From Flavimobilis sp052324925 (GTDB lineage Bacteria; Actinomycetota; Actinomycetes; Actinomycetales; Cellulomonadaceae): a DNA stretch of 64,000 bases. The notes under the pieces were generated by a model. It saw only the letters and a list, made by a program, of their open reading frames with translations. It had not been told where the DNA came from and searched no databases. The stretch is taken from assembly GCA_052324925.1 (NCBI GenBank), contig JBQPRE010000001.1; one strand, 5' to 3'. This document shows positions 9,172-17,886 of this stretch, piece by piece (position 1 is the first letter of the stretch; each line of letters opens with the position of its first letter). The position numbers and the translations under genes are program-made.

Positions 9172-12100
9172 CCCGCCCGCACCGAAGGACGCAGATGCTC
9201 GACCGCGCCGCAGGCCTCTCGCCGCGGCGCCGTTGGGCGACGTACTCCGCCGTGGGCCTCGTGCCCGCGGTCCTGGCGACGCTTGCGCTTGTCAACCCGG
9301 GCGTGACGGTCGAGCAGGTGGAGCTCAACGACGGTGGTGTGTGGCTGACCAACCGCAACCAGCAGAAGCTCGCGCGGTTCAGCTCGCCGGTCCGGGAGCT
9401 GGACGGCGGGCTCATCGCGCAGGGCGGCAATGTCTTTGAGGTGCTGCAGTCGGGCCGCGACGTCGTGCTGGTCGAGCCCGGGGGGCTCACGCTCGTCGAC
9501 CCGGCGGCTGTCGCGCTCACGAGCACGGTCGAGCTCACGGGTACTGAAAGGGCTTCGCTCGCGGGTGGCTCGTACGCGGTGACGTCGGCTGACGGACACG
9601 TGTGGGCCGGCCGGGCGGCCGACCTGGGTGCGTTGTCGCTCGACCCGGAGTCGGCGACGCTCACGCTGGGCCCGGGTGCGGTCGCTGTGGCGACCGAGGG
9701 CGGCGACGTGGTGGCACTCGACCCGGCGACCGGCACGGTGCACCGCGGTGACCTCGACGACGGTGCGTTGACCTTCGCGGACGACGGCTCGATGGCTGAC
9801 GCCGGCACTGCGGTGTCGGCGGCGCTCGCTGCTGCTGCGACGCCCGCGGGCGGCGTCGACGCCGTCGTGGGTGGCGTGGGTCAGCCGGTCCAGGCAGCGG
9901 CGGTCGGTGACCAGCTCGTCGTGCTGGCGGGCACGACCCTCTTCGGTGACGGCTGGTCGGCGGATCTCGCGACGGCCGGTGCTGACCCGGTCCTGCAGCT
10001 CACGGGTCCGGACCACGACGTCGTGCTCGTGGCCACGGGCACGAACCTCGTGCGTGTCCCGGCTGACGGCGGTGACCCTGAGCTCGTCGCGCCCGGCGCG
10101 ACGGGCATGGCTGCTGCGCCGGTCGTCGCGCGGGGTTGTGAGTATGGGGCATGGTCGACGCCGACCGCGAGCTACTTCAGGCGGTGCGCGGGCCAGCCCG
10201 ACCAGATCGAGAGTGTCGAGGGAATGACGGCCTCGACGCAGCTGCGCTTCCGCGTCAACCGCGGTGTCGTCATCCTCAACGACATCGTCGAGGGCCTCAT
10301 GTGGCTGCCGGACGACGTGCCGCAGATGCTCACGCCCAACTGGCAGGACATCGAGGACCGGACGGAGTCTGACTCTCAGGACGACGCGGACGCGCAGGAC
10401 CAGGAGAAGGACAACTCGATCGACGCCTGCCGCGACGAGGAGTCGGAGCCGATGCCGGAGGCCGACACGTTCGGCGTGCGCGCGGGCCGCACGACGGTCC
10501 TGCCCGTTCTCGACAACGACGTCAACACCGAGTGTGGTGTGCTCACGGTGGCGACGGTCGAGCCGCTTCCCGAGAACGTCGGCCGGATCGAGCCCATCGC
10601 GGGCGGTCGCTCGCTTCAGGTCGTCGTCCTGCCGGGAGCGAGCGGGACCCACACGCTGACGTACACGGTCTCGGACGGCCGCCGCCGCGGCACGCCGCCG
10701 TCGTCGACGCTGACGATTCGCGTCGCTCAGGACGGCGCGGACGAGGCGCCCAAGCAGGTGCGCGTCCCTGTGGTTCAGGTGGAGGCGCGGGCCATGACTG
10801 AGGTCGACGTGCTGGCGTCGTTCCTCGACCCCGACGGCGATGACCTGCGACTCGTGGGTGCGAGCACGGGCGAGGGTGCCCAGGTGACGTCGCGTCAGGA
10901 CGGCCTGCTGCGGTTCCAGGCTGGTGACCGACTGGGCCGTCATCGGGTCAACGTCCGCGTGACGGATGGCACGACCGACCCGGTCGAGGGCGAGATCCTG
11001 GTGGACGTGCGTGCGGCGGGCACCTTGCCCCCGCGCCTCGACCCCGTGCTTGCTGAGACGTTCGTCGGCACGCCCGTGCGGGTCGACGTTCTGGCCGCTG
11101 TGCGTCCGACGACGGCGGCGCCCGTCGCGCTCACCGCGGTCGACGCGGTTGAGGGCGTCGATGTCGCGCCTGACCTCGCGACCGGCACGTTCATGTTCTC
11201 GGCGCCGAGCGCAGGCTCGTACTACGTGCCGTTCACCGTGACTGCTGGCTCGCAGACGACGCGAGGCCTCGCGCGCATCGAGGTGCTCGTGCAGCCGGAG
11301 GAGTTCGGGCCGCCGGTTGCGGTGAGCGACCGCGCGATGCTCCCCAACGGCGGCGAGGTGACGATCGCGCCGACGCGTAACGACACCGACCCCAACGGTC
11401 TTGTCCTTGTTCTCACCTCGGTGCGCGCCTCAGAAGGTTCGGCGCTGCGCCTCGGGATCGTGCGGCACGAGCTGCTGCGTATCACCTCGACCCGCGCGCT
11501 CACGCGCCCTGAGACGGTGCGGTACACGGTGTCGAACGGCATCGCCGAGTCGACGGGTGAGATTCTCGTCATTCCGACCGCGGCCGAGGCGAAGGACCGT
11601 GCGCCGGTCGTGCAGGACATCGAGGTGTCGGTGCGCACGGGTGGCGTCGTGACGATTCCGGTGCTCGACGGCGCCTCTGATCCGGACGGTGATCCGGTCT
11701 CGCTCAGCAGCACGCTCGTCGAGGAGCCGACCGCGGGCCTCATGTTTGTCGCAGGCGATGTGCTGCGGTTCCAGGCGCCGGGCTCCCCGTCGACGGTGAC
11801 GGCACGCTTCGCCGTCCAGGACCCTCATGGCAACGAGGCTGCCGCGCGCGTGACGATCAATGTGCGCGCATCCGATGCCGCGACGAAGGCGCCGCCGCGC
11901 CCGCAGGACGTCGAGGCTCGCGTGTTCGCGGGCCAGACGGTGCGTGTCACGATTCCGCTCGTGGGGATCGACGACGATGGCGACGGCGTGCTGCTGCTCG
12001 GCCAGGCGTCCGCCCCTGCCAAGGGTGTGGTCACCGGGATCGGCCCGGACTACCTCGAGTACCAGGCGTTCACGGATGCCGCGGGCACGGACACGTTCCA

Positions 12101-15100
12101 GTACGCCGTCGAGGACTGGGTGGGCCAGCGTGCGGTCGCGACCGTGCGCGTCGGTATCGCGCAGGCACCCGCGGACCCGCCGGCGATCGTCTCCCGTGAC
12201 GACGAGGTGCGCGTGCGCCCGGGCGAGCGGGTCGAGGTGCGCGTCCTTCTCAACGACGTCGATCCCTCGGGTGGTGAGCTCTCGATCACGACGCCGCTCA
12301 AGGACGTCGAGGGCATTGATGAGCTCTCGGTCGAAGGGCGCCGCATCGTCGCGCGCGCTCCTGAGAAGCCGGGGACGTACAACGTGCCCTATCGCGTGAC
12401 GAACCAGTTTGGTGCGTGGGCGACAGCGACGCTCGCGATCATCGTGTCCACTGACGCGAAGATCTTGCCGCCGATTGCGAACGACGTCGTCGTGCCCGCA
12501 ACCGAGACGATCGACAAGACGTCCGTCCAGGTCGACGTGCTTGCCGTTGCGGTCAACCCGTCGGGTCCGTTGTCTGATCTGGCGTTGTCCGTTCCGGCGT
12601 CGCACGCGTCTCAGGCGCGGGTCACCCCGGACAACAAGGTCGAGGTGACGCTCGGCCCGACGGCCCGCACCGTTCCGTTCGCCCTGACGAACACGCGACC
12701 CGAGGCCGACGGCGCGCATGCGTACGCGTTCGTGTCGGTCCCCGCGCTCGGTGACTTCCCGCCGGTTAAGCGTCCCAAGGCGCGCGAGCTGCGGGTCGGT
12801 GCGGGTGAAGAGCTTCTCATCGACATTGCCGAGTTCGTCCAGGTGGGCCCGGGCAAGACGGCGCGTATCGCGTCGGAGCAGTCGGTCACGGCGACGCGCG
12901 GTGACGGCTCGGCTCTTGTCGTCGACGAGACGACGCTGCGGTATGTCTCGGACAAGGCGTTCCCGGGTGGGCTTGCGTCGATCACGTTCGACGTCATTGA
13001 CGGTCCAACCGGTGTCATCGGCACCCGGACGGCAACGATCTCTCTTCCGATCACGGTCTTTGCGACCGCGACCGTTCCTCCGACGTTCGCCCCGCGTCTC
13101 ATCGAGGTCGCTCAGGGAGGCGAGCCGATCGCTCTTGACCTCACGCGCGTGACGGTCGGCCCTGAGGGCGTCGTGGCCGATCAGAACCGCTATTCGTACA
13201 CGCTCACGCAAGCGCCTTCGGGTGCATCCGGGGTCTCGGCGACGCTGTCGGGTTCTGTTCTCACGCTCTCGGCTGCTGCTGCGGCGACGCGTGGCGCGGT
13301 CGGCACCGTGAGTCTTGCGATCGGGTACGGCGACGGTCAGAGCCTGCCTGCGCAGATCGACTTCCGCGTCCTGGCGTCGGACCGTCAGCTGGCGCGTGTG
13401 TCGAACATCGAGCAGAACGCTGTTGCGGGCGAGTCGATGACGTTCAACGTGCTTGAGGGTGCGTTCAACCCGTTCACGCGTCCGTTGCGCGTCGTCTCCG
13501 CCGCCAACGAGACCGGGGGAGTGGCCGCGGGTGTCTCGATCTCTGACTCGAGCGTCACGGTGACGCCGCCCGCGGGCCATGTCGGCCGCATCACGGTGCG
13601 GTTTGCGGTGCGTGACGAGACGGACGACCCTGCGCGTGAAGTTGGCGCTCAGATCGTGCTCAACGTGCGTGATGTGCCCGACGCCCCTGCTGGCCTCACG
13701 GTCGGCACGGTCGGCAACCGCACGGTTGAGCTCTCGTGGCTCGCTCCGGCATCGAACGGTTCCCCCATCACGGGTTACACCGTCATTGATCAGACGGGCA
13801 CCGAGCGTGCCTGCGCGTCGACGAGCTGCACGATCACCGAGCTGAAGAACGGAGCCGAGTACACCTTCCGCGTGCTCGCCCGAAACGAGATCGGCGACTC
13901 GGAGCTCTCAGGGGCGTCCGCGCCCGCGACGCCCGACACGCTGCCCGAAGCTCCTGCGGTTCCTCAGGTTGTCTTTGGCGACGGTTCGCTCACGGTGTCG
14001 TGGCAGGAGCCGCGGACCGAGGGCTCGCCCGTCGCGAAGTACCGCGTCGAGCTGCGCGGCACGGGCTCGCCGGGAATCGTCGAGGAGACCGCGCGGTCGC
14101 GGACCTTTACGGGGCTGCGTAACGGCGAGTCCTACTCGGTGCGTGTGCGCGCCGTCTCGAGCCGCGACCAAGAGGGTCCCTGGTCACCCGAGGCGACCGA
14201 GGTCCCGGCGGGTGTGCCCGGTGCTCCGTCGGTCAAGGCAGTGCGGAACGACACGAGCGCGATCGGTAACGGTGTTGTCGACGTGGAGTGGTCGAAGGCC
14301 CCGGACAATGGCGGCGCGATCAAGAGCTACGCGGTCACCGCGACGCCCGAGGGCGGCGGCGCAGCGATCAAGGGCAACACGACGGGTGCACTGTCAACGC
14401 GCCTCGAGGGCGTGCGCAACGGCGTCGTCTACACCGTGAGCGTCGTCGCGACGAACAAGGCGGGCGAGGGCGCCGTGGGACAGACGACAGTCCGGACGTG
14501 GGCCGCCCCCGCGGCGCCGACCCGCGACCCAGCCGAGGGAGCCGAGGGAGCCGTGGGATATGAGGACAACCCCTTCGGCAACGGTCGCGTCAGGTACTCG
14601 TGGGTTGCCCCGAGCAAGACGGGAGGTGCCGGGATCAGCGTGGCCCACTACCGTGTCAAGTACGGCCAGTCCGAGACGACGGTGACGTCCGAGTCGTTCG
14701 TGGTCGATGGTCTTGACGGTGGCTCAGACTCGCCGACCGTGAGTGTCAAGGCGTGCACCGTGCCGGAGTCGGGTTCGAGCCCGGTGTGCTCTGCCGAATC
14801 GCTGTCCATCTCGGGACTGCTCGTCATCACGGCTCCCGTCGCGGGGAAGGTCTCACCTGTCGACGGCGTGGGTCCCGCCCAGTACAAGCTCACGGCGCGC
14901 GCACCAGAAGGCGCGCAGCTGGGCGGTGACACGGCCGCGAAGACGGTGGCACGTCTCTTCATCAACGGCACGCAGACCGAGGAGCGGTCCGTCGCAAGTG
15001 GCGCGGAAACGACATTCTCGAGCGAGGGTTCCGACGATGGGATCGACCCCGGCACGATCGTCAAGGTCACTCTCACCACGACGAACAAGTTCAACCAGTC

Positions 15101-15554
15101 AGCCATGTCCGAAGAGACCTACCGAGTGACCGCCCCGGCGGACCCGGGCGCGCCTGTTCCGACCGCCGGTGAGTGCGGGGAGAAGAAGGCGTGCGTCACG
15201 TGGACGTACACCCAGCCGACGGTCTTCTGGACGTTCCAGAAGTTCATCGTGTCGTTCCGCATCGGCGGGGTCGAGAAGTCCTTCGATGTCACCGACAAGA
15301 ACGTGCGAGAGTTCACCCACCCGGACGATCAGTCGGCGACGAGCTTCGAGTACCGGGTCGCGGTCGTCGGGAAGCGATTCGGCTCGGAGGTCACGCGATG
15401 GAGCGACTGGAAGTCGGGCGGCATCATCGTGCAGCCGCCACCGCCACCGCCGACGACGGAGCCGGAGCCGGAGCCGACGACGGAGACCACGGCCCCGACG
15501 GACCCAACCCCGGACCCGGGCGCGGGCGCCAGCGGTGAAGCCGGCGAAGGCTGA
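9168..15554 (+). CDS. Giant membrane-anchored surface protein with Ig/cadherin-like and Fn3 domains
   Basis: A 2128-residue protein. A basic N-terminus and one helix (about 23-44) suggest an N-in/C-out anchor. Residues about 50-390 look like a beta-propeller of short strands. An acidic linker (about 395-430) follows, then roughly ten tandem beta-sandwich repeats of 90-100 residues carrying DPDGD or DDDGDG loops, of Big/cadherin-like type (about 430-1500). Four or so fibronectin type III domains follow (about 1505, 1590, 1680 and 1795 onward, for example VELSWLAPASNGSPITGY). The C-terminus is an acidic Pro/Thr/Glu tail (about 2089-2128). No LPxTG motif is visible. The start at 9168 overlaps the kinase stop (ATGA). 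The architecture implies adhesion, wall binding or sensing. The function is not known. Confidence 0.85.
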   Translation: MTRPHRRTQMLDRAAGLSPRRRWATYSAVGLVPAVLATLALVNPGVTVEQVELNDGGVWLTNRNQQKLARFSSPVRELDGGLIAQGGNVFEVLQSGRDVVLVEPGGLTLVDPAAVALTSTVELTGTERASLAGGSYAVTSADGHVWAGRAADLGALSLDPESATLTLGPGAVAVATEGGDVVALDPATGTVHRGDLDDGALTFADDGSMADAGTAVSAALAAAATPAGGVDAVVGGVGQPVQAAAVGDQLVVLAGTTLFGDGWSADLATAGADPVLQLTGPDHDVVLVATGTNLVRVPADGGDPELVAPGATGMAAAPVVARGCEYGAWSTPTASYFRRCAGQPDQIESVEGMTASTQLRFRVNRGVVILNDIVEGLMWLPDDVPQMLTPNWQDIEDRTESDSQDDADAQDQEKDNSIDACRDEESEPMPEADTFGVRAGRTTVLPVLDNDVNTECGVLTVATVEPLPENVGRIEPIAGGRSLQVVVLPGASGTHTLTYTVSDGRRRGTPPSSTLTIRVAQDGADEAPKQVRVPVVQVEARAMTEVDVLASFLDPDGDDLRLVGASTGEGAQVTSRQDGLLRFQAGDRLGRHRVNVRVTDGTTDPVEGEILVDVRAAGTLPPRLDPVLAETFVGTPVRVDVLAAVRPTTAAPVALTAVDAVEGVDVAPDLATGTFMFSAPSAGSYYVPFTVTAGSQTTRGLARIEVLVQPEEFGPPVAVSDRAMLPNGGEVTIAPTRNDTDPNGLVLVLTSVRASEGSALRLGIVRHELLRITSTRALTRPETVRYTVSNGIAESTGEILVIPTAAEAKDRAPVVQDIEVSVRTGGVVTIPVLDGASDPDGDPVSLSSTLVEEPTAGLMFVAGDVLRFQAPGSPSTVTARFAVQDPHGNEAAARVTINVRASDAATKAPPRPQDVEARVFAGQTVRVTIPLVGIDDDGDGVLLLGQASAPAKGVVTGIGPDYLEYQAFTDAAGTDTFQYAVEDWVGQRAVATVRVGIAQAPADPPAIVSRDDEVRVRPGERVEVRVLLNDVDPSGGELSITTPLKDVEGIDELSVEGRRIVARAPEKPGTYNVPYRVTNQFGAWATATLAIIVSTDAKILPPIANDVVVPATETIDKTSVQVDVLAVAVNPSGPLSDLALSVPASHASQARVTPDNKVEVTLGPTARTVPFALTNTRPEADGAHAYAFVSVPALGDFPPVKRPKARELRVGAGEELLIDIAEFVQVGPGKTARIASEQSVTATRGDGSALVVDETTLRYVSDKAFPGGLASITFDVIDGPTGVIGTRTATISLPITVFATATVPPTFAPRLIEVAQGGEPIALDLTRVTVGPEGVVADQNRYSYTLTQAPSGASGVSATLSGSVLTLSAAAAATRGAVGTVSLAIGYGDGQSLPAQIDFRVLASDRQLARVSNIEQNAVAGESMTFNVLEGAFNPFTRPLRVVSAANETGGVAAGVSISDSSVTVTPPAGHVGRITVRFAVRDETDDPAREVGAQIVLNVRDVPDAPAGLTVGTVGNRTVELSWLAPASNGSPITGYTVIDQTGTERACASTSCTITELKNGAEYTFRVLARNEIGDSELSGASAPATPDTLPEAPAVPQVVFGDGSLTVSWQEPRTEGSPVAKYRVELRGTGSPGIVEETARSRTFTGLRNGESYSVRVRAVSSRDQEGPWSPEATEVPAGVPGAPSVKAVRNDTSAIGNGVVDVEWSKAPDNGGAIKSYAVTATPEGGGAAIKGNTTGALSTRLEGVRNGVVYTVSVVATNKAGEGAVGQTTVRTWAAPAAPTRDPAEGAEGAVGYEDNPFGNGRVRYSWVAPSKTGGAGISVAHYRVKYGQSETTVTSESFVVDGLDGGSDSPTVSVKACTVPESGSSPVCSAESLSISGLLVITAPVAGKVSPVDGVGPAQYKLTARAPEGAQLGGDTAAKTVARLFINGTQTEERSVASGAETTFSSEGSDDGIDPGTIVKVTLTTTNKFNQSAMSEETYRVTAPADPGAPVPTAGECGEKKACVTWTYTQPTVFWTFQKFIVSFRIGGVEKSFDVTDKNVREFTHPDDQSATSFEYRVAVVGKRFGSEVTRWSDWKSGGIIVQPPPPPPTTEPEPEPTTETTAPTDPTPDPGAGASGEAGEG

Positions 15555-15635
15555 CCCCCGGGCCGCGAGGCCCGCACACGCACCATGACGCACGACGCCG
15601 CACCAGCGGCACGTACCTCCCGAGGAGAACGCACA

Positions 15636-16601
15636 GTGATCACACCCGAGCAGGCAGGTTGGTTCCAGGAGACCTTCGAGACACTCGTCGACAACGTCTC
15701 CCAGGCCGTCCTCGGCAAGCAGCACGCGGTGCGCCTCGTCCTCACGGCGCTCCTTGCCGAAGGGCACGTCCTCCTCGAGGACGCGCCGGGCACCGGCAAG
15801 ACGTCGCTCGCACGGTCCGTCGCCGCCACGGTTCAGGGCACGAACAATCGCATCCAGTTCACCCCCGACCTCCTCCCCTCGGACGTCACGGGCGTCTCGG
15901 TGTACGACCAGGGCGAGAACCGGTTCGAGTTCCACCGCGGACCGATCTTCGCCTCGATCGTCCTCGCAGACGAGATCAACCGCGCCTCACCCAAGACGCA
16001 GTCGGCGCTCCTTGAGGTCATGGAGGAGTCGCGCATCACCGTCGACGGCGTGCCCCACGAGGTCGGCCGTCCCTTCATGGTCATCGCGACCCAGAACCCC
16101 ATCGAGCAGGCGGGCACCTATCGTCTGCCCGAGGCCCAGCTCGACCGCTTCCTCATCAAGACGTCGCTCGGCTACCCCGACCACGCCTCGACCGTCCTCA
16201 TCCTTGCGGGTGCGGCGACGCGCGACCGCGCCGCAGGACTGCGCCCACGCATCACGACCGAGGCCGTCGCAGACATGTCAGACATGGCTGCCGACGTCCA
16301 CGTCGACGACGCCGTCCTCGACTATGTCTCCCGCCTCGCCGAGGCGACGCGCAGCGACACCCGGACCCGTCTGGGCGTCTCGGTCCGTGGCTGCCTCGCG
16401 CTCGTGCGCTGCGCCAAGGTGTGGGCTGCTGCGCAGGGCCGCGCGTTCGTCGTCCCCGACGACATCAAGGACCTCGGCGAGCCCGTGCTCGCGCACCGCA
16501 TCGTGCTCGACGTCGAGTCTGAGTTCGCGGGTGTCACCGCCCCCGAGGTCATCCAGGACGTGCTCGCGACGACCGCTCCGCCCGTGGAGCGGGTTGGCTG
16601 A
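15636..16601 (+). CDS. MoxR-family AAA+ ATPase
   Basis: Chaperone-like ATPase of 321 residues, the usual MoxR length. Walker A is APGTGKTS with K55; Walker B is LADEINRASPKTQ with D112/E113. Further MoxR hallmarks are ATQNPIEQAGTYRLPEAQLDRF and a C-terminal lid with RTRLGVSVRG. MoxR proteins work with DUF58 and VWA partners in maturing envelope or enzyme complexes, and a DUF58 gene follows 1 nt downstream. GTG at 15636 was chosen because GAGGAGA (15623-15628) precedes it by 7 nt; the in-frame ATG at 15585 lacks an SD. The 81-nt gap after the giant gene is the widest inside the operon. Confidence 0.92.
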   Translation: MITPEQAGWFQETFETLVDNVSQAVLGKQHAVRLVLTALLAEGHVLLEDAPGTGKTSLARSVAATVQGTNNRIQFTPDLLPSDVTGVSVYDQGENRFEFHRGPIFASIVLADEINRASPKTQSALLEVMEESRITVDGVPHEVGRPFMVIATQNPIEQAGTYRLPEAQLDRFLIKTSLGYPDHASTVLILAGAATRDRAAGLRPRITTEAVADMSDMAADVHVDDAVLDYVSRLAEATRSDTRTRLGVSVRGCLALVRCAKVWAAAQGRAFVVPDDIKDLGEPVLAHRIVLDVESEFAGVTAPEVIQDVLATTAPPVERVG

Positions 16602-16602
16602 G

Positions 16603-17886
16603 ATGGCACGACGCGACCTACGCGCCGCAGGAGCGCGCACGAGGTCGGGCATGCGCGCCGCAGGTGTGCGCGCCCGCGACCTAGGCGACCGCGCCACGCG
16701 CGCGGGCGGCCCGCTGCGACGCGTCGGCGACTCGATCGGCAGGCACGTCGGCATCCTCGGCTGGCTCGTCCTCGCCGGTGCCATCGGCGGCCTCGCCCTC
16801 GGCCGGCACTACGGCTGGGACGAGCTCGTCGCCGGCGGCGCAGCCCTCGCTGCGCTCCTCCTCATCTCGATCCTGCTCACGCTCGGACGCTCCACGTACC
16901 GCGTCGGGCTCGACCTCGCCGACCACCGCATCGTCGTCGGCGAACGCGCCGTCGGCCGCCTCCACGTGACGAACGTCGGACGCGCCCGCACCCTGCCCGC
17001 GCGCATCGTCCTGCCCGTCGGCGCCGGGCAGGCCGACGTCCAGCTTCCTTCCCTCGCCTCGGAGGCCGAGTTCGAGGAAGTCTTCGCCGTCGCAGGCGCG
17101 CGCCGCTCCGTCCTCACCGTCGGGCCCGTGCGCTCCGTCCGCGGCGACGCCCTCGGGCTCGTCCGCCGCCAGATCATGTGGACCGAGCCCGAGCACCTCT
17201 ACGTCCACCCGCGCACCGTCTCGCTCGGAACCGCGCGCACTGGCGTCCTGCGTGACCTCGAGGGCGAAGCCACCCGCGTCGTCTCCGACCACGACATGTC
17301 GTTCCACGCGCTGCGCGAATACGTGCCCGGCGACGACCGTCGCTCGATCCACTGGCGCTCCTCGGCGCGCCTCGGCAAGCTCATGGTCCGCCAGTTCGAG
17401 GACACGCGCCGCACCCACACCGCGCTCGGCCTCGTCGACACCCTCGCCGACTACCGCGACGAGGACGAGTTCGAGCTCGCCGTCACCGTCTTCGCCTCGA
17501 TCGGCCAGCAGGCGCTGCGCGAAGAGCTCGAGGTCACCGCGCTCACGTGCCGCCGGACGCTGCGCACGACGACGCCCCCCTCGTTCCTCGACGACTGCGC
17601 GGGCCTCGAGCTCCGCGACGGCGAGACCGCCGAAGCCCCCGTCGCGCAAGAGATCGCGCGCACCGTCCCGCACGCCTCCCTCGCCCTCATCATCACGGGG
17701 TCCTCGCTCGACGCCGCCGCGCTGCGCGCGAGCGCCACACACATCCCGTCCGGGATCCGCACCGTCATCGTGTCGATCGGCGAGGACCACGAGCTCGCGC
17801 TGCAGACGCACAATCTGCTCACGGTCGCGACGCTCGGCACGACCAAGGACCTGCCCCGGCTCATGCGACGGCTGGTGGCCTCATGA
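16603..17886 (+). CDS. DUF58 domain-containing membrane protein
   Basis: A 427-residue partner of the MoxR ATPase. A basic N-terminus (about 1-45) precedes two helices (about 48-68 and 74-95). The DUF58 signature FHALREYVPGDDRRSIHW starts near residue 232, followed by SSARLGKLMVRQFE. After that comes a VWA-like alpha/beta region without an obvious MIDAS. DUF58 proteins are thought to act with MoxR in membrane protein assembly. ATG lies 1 nt after the moxR stop, and the DUF58 stop overlaps the next start (ATGA). I infer a MoxR/DUF58/transglutaminase-like subcomplex. Confidence 0.9.
   Translation: MARRDLRAAGARTRSGMRAAGVRARDLGDRATRAGGPLRRVGDSIGRHVGILGWLVLAGAIGGLALGRHYGWDELVAGGAALAALLLISILLTLGRSTYRVGLDLADHRIVVGERAVGRLHVTNVGRARTLPARIVLPVGAGQADVQLPSLASEAEFEEVFAVAGARRSVLTVGPVRSVRGDALGLVRRQIMWTEPEHLYVHPRTVSLGTARTGVLRDLEGEATRVVSDHDMSFHALREYVPGDDRRSIHWRSSARLGKLMVRQFEDTRRTHTALGLVDTLADYRDEDEFELAVTVFASIGQQALREELEVTALTCRRTLRTTTPPSFLDDCAGLELRDGETAEAPVAQEIARTVPHASLALIITGSSLDAAALRASATHIPSGIRTVIVSIGEDHELALQTHNLLTVATLGTTKDLPRLMRRLVAS

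Noticed and set aside
15440..15554. Sortase anchor at the end of the giant surface protein
   Set aside because: The tail is Pro/Thr/Glu-rich with no LPxTG, hydrophobic helix or basic end.
16681..17811. Minus-strand frame of 376 codons over DUF58
   Set aside because: It is antisense to a conserved gene, with no domain, SD or promoter.
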